Assembly (NCBI GenBank): GCA_963666945.2 | Contig: CAXXRT010000041.1 | Span: 1 to 40,177, forward strand | Direction: 5' to 3' | DNA from: G963666945 sp963666945 | Lineage (GTDB): Bacteria; Bacteroidota; Bacteroidia; Bacteroidales; Marinifilaceae | Length of the DNA: 40,177 bases | Part shown: positions 35,029-40,177 of the stretch, in pieces | Position numbering within the stretch: position 1 is the stretch's first letter | Layout: each line of letters begins with the position of its first letter | Translations under genes and position numbers: made by a program | The notes under the pieces: generated by a model | Database searches by the model: none | Seen by the model: the letters and a program-made list of their open reading frames with translations, nothing else | Told to the model about the DNA's origin: nothing

Positions 35029-35246
35029 ATTAATATTATTTCGTTAATACTAATGAGATTACTTAAATATACAAAATAAATTGATAAAACACATATATTT
35101 TTTGATAAAACCACATAATTCACCAATACAAATTTTACTGTTTATATAAAAATTGTATCAGTATTAATAAAAACATCTGAATAAAAATAATGAACTTAAG
35201 ACAACATTTAAAACCCGATAACTCTTATTTTCAGCAAAAGCATTTC

Positions 35247-35254
35247 TATATTTG
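35247..35254 (+). promoter_or_regulatory. Bacteroidota-type -7 box for the MFS gene
   Basis: TATATTTG matches TAnnTTTG, 21 nt before the ATG at 35276, giving a leader of about 15 nt. Confidence 0.5.
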
Positions 35255-35275
35255 TAGTTCAATAAACAAGGATAG

Positions 35276-36547
35276 ATGAACAAAACAGAGAAAAGAACCT
35301 TTAGTCTTCATTTAATATACTCAATCATAGATGGTTGTATTAAGGGATGCTTTATAATGAACGAGTTCATATTCCTGCGAAGCATTAAAGGAGGTGAATA
35401 TCAACTAGGTATTCTCTTTCAGTTCTCTATGCTTTTACTATTACTGGCAGTAATATTCAACGAACTACTTAAACGAAGCAAAAGAAAGAAAAGACTGTTA
35501 GTAGGGACGGCAATAATTTCTCATTTTCCATTAATCTTAACCTGGTTTTTTCCTCAGGAAGCATCACCTTATATAGGATCGTGGATATATCAGATATTAT
35601 ATCTTGGAGTATTCTTTATGTACTATCTATCCACACCACTAGTATTGCCAACAATTAATCTATTGCTTAAAAACACCTATTCCCATCACAACTTCGGGAA
35701 ATTATACAGTATAGCATCAGCAGCGGGCAGGATATGTATGCTTGTTGCCACATTTGCTTTTGGATTCCTGCTAGATATAGATAATTACGCCTTCAGGTAT
35801 ATCTATCCATCACTCGCCATCTTGGGCATTACAGGAATAAGCATATTAACGGCCATTCCATATACCTCGGAAACCATAATATCACGTAATACGGGATTTT
35901 GGGGATCAGTAAAGGACTCTATGTCACGTATGCTTACTATTCTAAAGAAAAACAAGCCATTTTCTGATTTTCAGGTAGGCTTCATGCTTTATGGCTTCTC
36001 GTTTATGAGTACATCGGCAGTAATCACTATATTTCTGGAAAGTTATCTTCAGTTAAACTATTCGAGCGTAGCATTTTATAAAAACATATTTAACGTGCTT
36101 GCTGTATTGCTAATGCCTTTATTTGGTCGATTTTTAGGAAAGATAGAACCCCGGAAATTTGCAATCATTACATTCTCGTCGCTTGCATTATATATCTTAT
36201 TTGTAGGCGCAACAGAATTTTTCCCCTCTCATTTCACCTATATGGGACTCGAAATATATTACATGCTACTGATAGCCATGTTCTGCTTTGGAATATTCAC
36301 TGCGACAATGCCATTGTTATGGAACATAGGCTCGGCATATTTTTGCGAGAGCAAGGATGCCGGAGACTACCAGAGCATACACTTGAGTATGACAGGAGTG
36401 AGGGCAGCATTCGCACCCATAGTGGGTATATTCTTTTACCAGATATCGGGATTCATAGGCACATGGACAGTGGCAATATTATCGCTTATTGCATCAATAA
36501 TACTGATGATATATTCTTATAAGCATAGGGGACATAAGGTTATCTAG
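35276..36547 (+). CDS. Major facilitator superfamily transporter
   Basis: A 423-residue inner-membrane protein with about 12 hydrophobic helices in two halves joined by a basic loop near residue 210-230 (SVKDSMSRMLTILKKNKPFS), an MFS-like layout. The first cytosolic loop carries KRSKRKKR, consistent with the positive-inside rule. Sequence such as LASAAGRICML-like (SIASAAGRICMLVATFAFGFLLD) supports MFS over other families, but no substrate-specific motif was recognised. It is a single gene with its own promoter, divergent from a lipoprotein gene, and is followed by a 733-nt gene-poor stretch. A later part (FCESKDAGDYQSIHLSMTGVRAAFAPIVG) is typical of proton-coupled or AmpG-like branches. Confidence 0.82.
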   Translation: MNKTEKRTFSLHLIYSIIDGCIKGCFIMNEFIFLRSIKGGEYQLGILFQFSMLLLLLAVIFNELLKRSKRKKRLLVGTAIISHFPLILTWFFPQEASPYIGSWIYQILYLGVFFMYYLSTPLVLPTINLLLKNTYSHHNFGKLYSIASAAGRICMLVATFAFGFLLDIDNYAFRYIYPSLAILGITGISILTAIPYTSETIISRNTGFWGSVKDSMSRMLTILKKNKPFSDFQVGFMLYGFSFMSTSAVITIFLESYLQLNYSSVAFYKNIFNVLAVLLMPLFGRFLGKIEPRKFAIITFSSLALYILFVGATEFFPSHFTYMGLEIYYMLLIAMFCFGIFTATMPLLWNIGSAYFCESKDAGDYQSIHLSMTGVRAAFAPIVGIFFYQISGFIGTWTVAILSLIASIILMIYSYKHRGHKVI

Positions 36548-37280
36548 GAGTATTCATTAAATTCCGGCTATTGGGCAACTAACTTAATATTTGTAGCACT
36601 TCAGGATTATTTCATTTTAGTATGAATGAGTACAACTCATTTAGTATTATGTTGTTTTTAAGCAAAAAGTTTAATAACCTGAACAGAGCTAAATTTACAC
36701 TATACTATATCTGGAGTTTAAGCAATATTTTTACATGCTTTTAACTATATTTTTACTAAATAGGTAACAGGAAGCTAGTACAAACCTAGTACAAAGCTAG
36801 CACAAACTCTGGAGATGCTACAGCGGAGATTTTGCGAAATAGTACGGATGAAATAGGGGAGGATTTGACGAAAGATTTCAGGTTGTAGTTGTGAAAGCAA
36901 ATATTTATTGTTAACAAAAAATTACAATGGGTAAAAAATGCTGTGAATCCATGATCTTCATATCTTATAAATGTGTGTTTGCAAATTTTTCATTTGTAGC
37001 TTCTGAATTCTCCCATAATGATGTTACTTTTCTGTATAACTAATTTACTCATTTTTCATGAGATTAAATCCAATTTTTATTACCTTGCAGCACGAATAAC
37101 ACAGTTTGCTACAAGTGAAAATATGGCTAAAAAAACATCAAACGTAAAGCCAAAAGCATGTAATAAGCATTATGGATTCTACTAACAGAGTGAGGGGAAG
37201 GGTTGAATCATCGGAGTACCAATACGTAGTATAGTGTTTGATACAGAAATAAATTCATAAATAATATAAAACCGTAATAT
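36548..37280. other. Gene-poor stretch between the MFS gene and a small orphan gene
   Basis: No convincing gene, terminator or RNA was found. It holds a three-copy 11-bp tandem repeat (36775-36807) and short ATG-started frames of 38 codons (36927-37043) and 20 codons (37123-37185 and 37172-37234) with no recognisable similarity. Together with the next interval it looks like a site of past insertion or decay. Confidence 0.6.
36775..36807 (+). repeat. Three tandem 11-bp repeats, ctag(t/c)acaaa(c/g)
   Basis: Units: 36775-36785 ctagtacaaac, 36786-36796 ctagtacaaag, 36797-36807 ctagcacaaac. They are in perfect register with two substitutions. The 11-bp period is close to one DNA turn, which would place bound proteins on one face. 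Confidence 0.8.
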
Positions 37281-37631
37281 ATGTTCGATATTATAAACAG
37301 AAATGCAGTAATTATTACTCCAAAGCAAGCATTATTGGATTGGGTAAATTCATTATATGGGAAAGGTGGTTCAATAGAACTTAGTGAAGATGGACATGAT
37401 GAATCTAATGTATATCTTATACCAGAAATGGAATGTATCGAGGATAACCTAATGTATCTGAATGATAATTATCGTCTCTATTTTGAAGATATGCTAAAAG
37501 AATGGGTTGAAGACACTAATCTATGGCCTAAAAAAATAACATGGACACTATTCACTGAATGGTTCTCATTCTCTGTACAATCAGTAGTTATAGATACTGG
37601 CTTTGATGATATTGTTACGGATGATTTTTAA
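37281..37631 (+). CDS. Small acidic hypothetical protein
   Basis: A 116-residue protein, rich in Asp and Glu (about a fifth of residues), with no signal peptide or membrane segment. It begins MFDIINRNAVIITPKQ and continues ALLDWVNSLYG, ECIEDNLMYLNDNY and KKITWTLFTEWFSFSV, with several Trp residues. No named family is recognised. It is alone in a gene-poor interval and has a strong terminator just after it (37651-37700), which supports a real expressed gene. Its start has no Shine-Dalgarno, as elsewhere. The surrounding decay (gene fragments downstream) suggests a region of turnover. Function unknown. Confidence 0.7.
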   Translation: MFDIINRNAVIITPKQALLDWVNSLYGKGGSIELSEDGHDESNVYLIPEMECIEDNLMYLNDNYRLYFEDMLKEWVEDTNLWPKKITWTLFTEWFSFSVQSVVIDTGFDDIVTDDF

Positions 37632-37650
37632 TTAAACAAAATCACTTAAT

Positions 37651-37700
37651 AGAAAAAGCAGTAAAAATATAGAGACAATCTATTTTTTACTGCTTTTTCT
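37651..37700 (+). terminator. Intrinsic terminator after the acidic hypothetical gene
   Basis: agaaaaagcagtaaaaa (37651-37667) pairs perfectly over 17 bp with tttttactgctttttct (37684-37700). It is 19 nt after the stop at 37631 and works in either direction by sequence. Confidence 0.85.
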
Positions 37701-37762
37701 ATTTGCATTAGTATCTCTGTGACTCTCAATATGTCACAAGCATTATTTATTTTTTCTTTTTA

Positions 37763-37969
37763 TTATATTCTTCTTTTCTTGCTAGGAACCATTTTTTGCT
37801 CTCTTCGCATCTCAAATATATCTGTACTTATTGAATAATCTCCCAATAAGTGTTTGCAGAAATAATCGGCATATAACCAGAAGCTATATTCTGTATAAGC
37901 ACCAAAACCGTGACGCTGACCAGGCATAACAAAGAAATCAAATCTTTTCTTTGCATTTATAAGGGCATT
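37763..37969 (-). pseudogene. C-terminal fragment of an S9 peptidase (dipeptidyl-peptidase IV type)
   Basis: On the minus strand a frame ending in TAA at 37763-37765 reads NALINAKKRFDFFVMPGQRHG, FGAYTEYSFWLYADYFCKHLLG and on to KKRRI, 68 codons. This is the typical C-terminus of prolyl-oligopeptidase/DPP-IV proteins, with the catalytic His in QRHGFG. Upstream of 37970 the similarity stops abruptly and no start codon, triad Ser or propeller is present. It is therefore a truncated relic, not the partner of the S9 gene at the left edge, which is a different, N-terminal piece. It abuts the plus-strand fragment at 37994. Confidence 0.85.
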
Positions 37970-37993
37970 ATTCCGACTTTAAGATAATTTTAA

Positions 37994-38074
37994 CACATTC
38001 TGATTGTTTTACTTGCAGAAAACGGTTATCCTCAGTTTGATAAGGACGATATGTATGATGAAATAGATTTGTAA
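37994..38074 (+). pseudogene. Short C-terminal coding fragment of unknown gene
   Basis: On the plus strand an in-frame run with no start codon reads HILIVLLAENGYPQFDKDDMYDEIDL and stops at TAA 38072-38074. Such a start-less, well-formed tail suggests the end of a lost gene. A faint similarity to C-terminal ends of type I restriction or helicase subunits came to mind but is not firm. It faces the S9 peptidase remnant, with 24 nt between them. Confidence 0.35.
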
Positions 38075-38203
38075 TATTTATCAATATAATATTTTCACAC
38101 TGTAATTCTTAAAATATGATGAATGATACTAAACTCAAATTATATCTTGTAACTATTTGTAAAATAAAGGCGTCCTATTAGTAACTTACTAAAAACTACT
38201 AAT

Positions 38204-39046
38204 ATGAAAAGATTAATTATTTTACTTTTGGGAATTATTGTTTCTAATATTTTATTTGGACAAATTAGTAAACAACAACACAGAACACCAATAATGACAC
38301 TTGGTGTCTTTCATTTTGCTTATCATAATCTTGATGCGATTAAAACAGAAAAAAAAGATCAGATTTCAGTACTTGAAGAACCTTATCATTCTGAAATCAT
38401 CAATATTTGCAAAAAAATAGAAGAGTTTAAACCAACTATTATTGCAATAGAAGTAACGCCAGATAGGCAACACAAAATAGATTCTATATTTTTATTGTAT
38501 AAAACTGGTGATTTTACCCTAGGAAAGGATGAGATTGATCAACTGGCTTTTAGAATTGGAAAAGAATTGAATTTACCTAAGATTCACTGTGTTAACGACT
38601 GGGGTAGGCACTATAATAATATTAAATCATTATTTAAAGATAGTATTCGAACTGCCAATTTAGAAAATTACTATATTAATTGTCCTGATTCTATATATGA
38701 ATTATCTAAGGATTCAAAAAAAGTAACTAGTATTATTAAAGAGCTAAAAGAAATTAATAACCCCATTAATTTAAAAGAAAGTCTATCTTCATATTTTCTA
38801 AATCCCTTCAAATATGAAGAAACCCCTGGAGATTTTACAGGTGTAGATTTTGAAACTGGCAGATGGTTTAATAGAAACTTAAGGATATTCAGAAATATTC
38901 AAAGAATTAGCCATAAGTCTGATGATAAAATTCTATTGATAATTGGAGGGGGACACTTAAATCTTCTGAACTATTTCTTCGATATTTCTAAAGAATTTGA
39001 CTTGGTTTCTCCTTTACCATATTTAGAGAATGCTAAAAATAACTAA
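38204..39046 (+). CDS. DUF5694 domain-containing exported protein
   Basis: A 280-residue protein with an N-terminal signal peptide (MKRLIILLLGIIVSNILFGQ). The mature part opens with PIMTLGVFHFAYHNLDAIKT and KIEEFKPTIIAIEVTPDRQHKID, the pattern of DUF5694 (related to TraB/ChaN-like domains: G-x-F-H-F ... PT-x-I-A-x-E). The late segment KILLIIGGGHLNLLNYF with its Gly-Gly-Gly-His loop matches the family's second conserved block. The usual role is unknown; the family is hypothesised to be hydrolytic because of its conserved His and Glu. It is alone, with no promoter recognised, and ends 103 nt before the converging metallophosphoesterase gene. The DUF number is recalled, not checked. Confidence 0.72.
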   Translation: MKRLIILLLGIIVSNILFGQISKQQHRTPIMTLGVFHFAYHNLDAIKTEKKDQISVLEEPYHSEIINICKKIEEFKPTIIAIEVTPDRQHKIDSIFLLYKTGDFTLGKDEIDQLAFRIGKELNLPKIHCVNDWGRHYNNIKSLFKDSIRTANLENYYINCPDSIYELSKDSKKVTSIIKELKEINNPINLKESLSSYFLNPFKYEETPGDFTGVDFETGRWFNRNLRIFRNIQRISHKSDDKILLIIGGGHLNLLNYFFDISKEFDLVSPLPYLENAKNN

Positions 39047-39149
39047 AGAAAGTTGGAACTTCAGAATTTTATTATCTCCATCTATATCAAGTTAAATAAA
39101 CCGGATATATGAATATATAAATAGTCAACGTTTCTTAAATCCCAATTAC

Positions 39150-40177
39150 TTATTTCTTTGATTTAAGTGTTATTACAGTTATCTCGGGACGTAGACCTAT
39201 ACGGCCAGGAAATGCTATATATCCCAGTCCACGGTTTACGTTTAGGTATTTATTTCCCTTTTGATACAAACCGTCCCAATATTTATAAAGATATTTTGCG
39301 GGACTCCATTTGATACCTGGGATTTCAATGCCAACCTGCATGGCATGAGTATGACCTGACAGGGTCAATTCTATGTTTCTATCTAAAACTTCGGCTTCCC
39401 AGTGATTTGGATCGTGACTCAATAAAATGGTAAAGGCATTGTCTTTAACTCCTTGCATAGCTTTATTTAAATCACCAATTGAAGGGAATGGAGGCTTACC
39501 CCAATTTTGTACTCCTACAATGACTATTGAATCTTTGCTATGATGGAGAGTTCTTTTTTCATCCATTAATACGTCAAAGCCTGCTTCTTTCTCTAGTGAT
39601 AATAGTTGTCTGAGATTAGCATCTTCTTTTTCTTTACTTTCCCAATGTACATAGTGGCCGTAATCGTGATTTCCTAATATACTGTATTTTGCATCTTTTG
39701 CTTTCAATCGTTTAAGTTCTTCCATCCATATATCCATTTCACTGGCAAAGTTATTTACCATATCCCTGTAAAGGCTATTACATCGGCATCAAGACTATTA
39801 ATTAGATCTACTGCTTTCTTTATCCCTTTATACGATTTCCCATAACTGCCAAGATGTATATCTGTTATATGTATTATCTTATATCCGTCGAAACTATGGG
39901 GTATATTTTCAGCAGATATCTCAATATTTTTAACCTTGTAATTGTATCTTCCCATGGAAAATCCGTAAAACATAAGTATGAAAACCAATGTTGCTATAAC
40001 AAGACCTATTTCATTGATAATAAAGTATTTTCTTCTTGTTTTTTGAAAAACAATTCTTCTTATTAAATAACGAATTGCTCCCATTGAACTAAAAAGAAAA
40101 ATTATTATCTTTGGTAAATAGACTAAAATAAAAACAGCTATAAGGCGGGAAAACCAGAAATACATTTCAGGGGTTTT
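39150..40177 (-). pseudogene. Metallophosphoesterase with N-terminal membrane helices, single-base frameshift, truncated by window end
   Basis: A calcineurin-like phosphoesterase of the YaeI/Bacteroidota membrane type. The N-terminal part (from at least 40165; the frame stays open to the window edge) has two or three hydrophobic helices, then KIIHITDIHLGSYG, the first metal-binding motif (DIH). Where GDMVNN should follow DADVIAFTG, the frame instead reads GIW and stops. The continuation MVNNFASEMDIWMEEL with GNHDYGHYVHW, LSHDPNHWEAEV and LSGHTHAMQVG is in the next frame. One extra G in the GGG run at 39764-39766 would restore GDMVNN, including the metal-ligand Asp. All motifs are otherwise intact, so a sequencing error is as likely as a true pseudogene. 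Confidence 0.85.

Noticed and set aside
36927..37234. Short frames MGKKCC... (38 codons), MAKKTS... and MDSTNR... (20 codons each)
   Set aside because: No recognisable similarity, no promoter or ribosome site, and the last two overlap in different frames. The MDSTNR frame was considered as an intron or transposase start but nothing supports it.
1..40177. CRISPR arrays, tRNA or rRNA genes, integrases and complete insertion sequences
   Set aside because: None were found by reading; the only repeated units are the three 11-bp copies near 36.8 kb, too short and too few for a CRISPR.

Overview
This 40 kb window is AT-rich chromosomal DNA from a member of the Bacteroidota. The signs are: an ECF sigma / FecR / TonB-receptor cassette, a DUF4249 lipoprotein, a type IX secretion C-terminal sorting domain, a DUF3078 protein, an S46 dipeptidyl-peptidase, Bacteroidota-type promoter boxes (TAnnTTTG), and genes that nearly all lack a Shine-Dalgarno sequence. 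The acetate kinase, phosphate acetyltransferase, butyrate kinase and iron alcohol dehydrogenase genes suggest a fermentative, possibly marine, Bacteroidales/Marinilabiliales-like anaerobe. That placement is an inference. No rRNA, tRNA, CRISPR array, prophage or intact insertion sequence was seen.

Layout. 1-3.6 kb (minus strand): the N-terminal half of an S9 peptidase that runs off the window, then ackA and pta; pta is split by a one-base frameshift. 3.7-8.4 kb (plus): a CPA-type antiporter, a secreted trypsin-like protease with PKD and T9SS domains, and fabG behind a leader with a perfect 14-bp palindrome. 8.5-13.9 kb (plus): ECF sigma factor, FecR anti-sigma, TonB receptor and DUF4249 lipoprotein, a cell-surface signalling and uptake unit with two hairpins carrying the same CGCGAA loop between fecR and the receptor. 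14-17.1 kb: two lipoproteins and an iron alcohol dehydrogenase containing a G9 tract; one lipoprotein has a full consensus Shine-Dalgarno. 17.2-22.6 kb (plus): AddA/RecB-like helicase-nuclease, YjbQ, THUMP-type RNA methyltransferase and macrodomain deacetylase. 22.7-27.3 kb (minus): butyrate kinase with an operator-like dyad at its predicted start site, glycerate kinase, class C beta-lactamase-like hydrolase and a class IV aminotransferase. 27.3-32.9 kb (plus): a HEPN-like helical protein, DUF2520 protein, KdsC-like phosphatase, UbiA prenyltransferase, Maf and a DPP11-type S46 peptidase. 33.1-36.5 kb: DUF3078 protein, a lipoprotein and an MFS transporter. 36.5-40.2 kb is less organised: a long gene-poor stretch, a small orphan gene, opposed C-terminal gene fragments, a DUF5694 protein and a frameshifted metallophosphoesterase cut by the window end.

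No wholly new multi-gene system is evident. The best leads are the twin CGCGAA hairpins, the two start-site palindromes, the HEPN-like protein, the unusual Shine-Dalgarno gene and the decayed locus near 38 kb. Two otherwise intact genes (pta and the metallophosphoesterase) are each broken by a single-base change in a short G/C run, so assembly error must be excluded before calling them pseudogenes.
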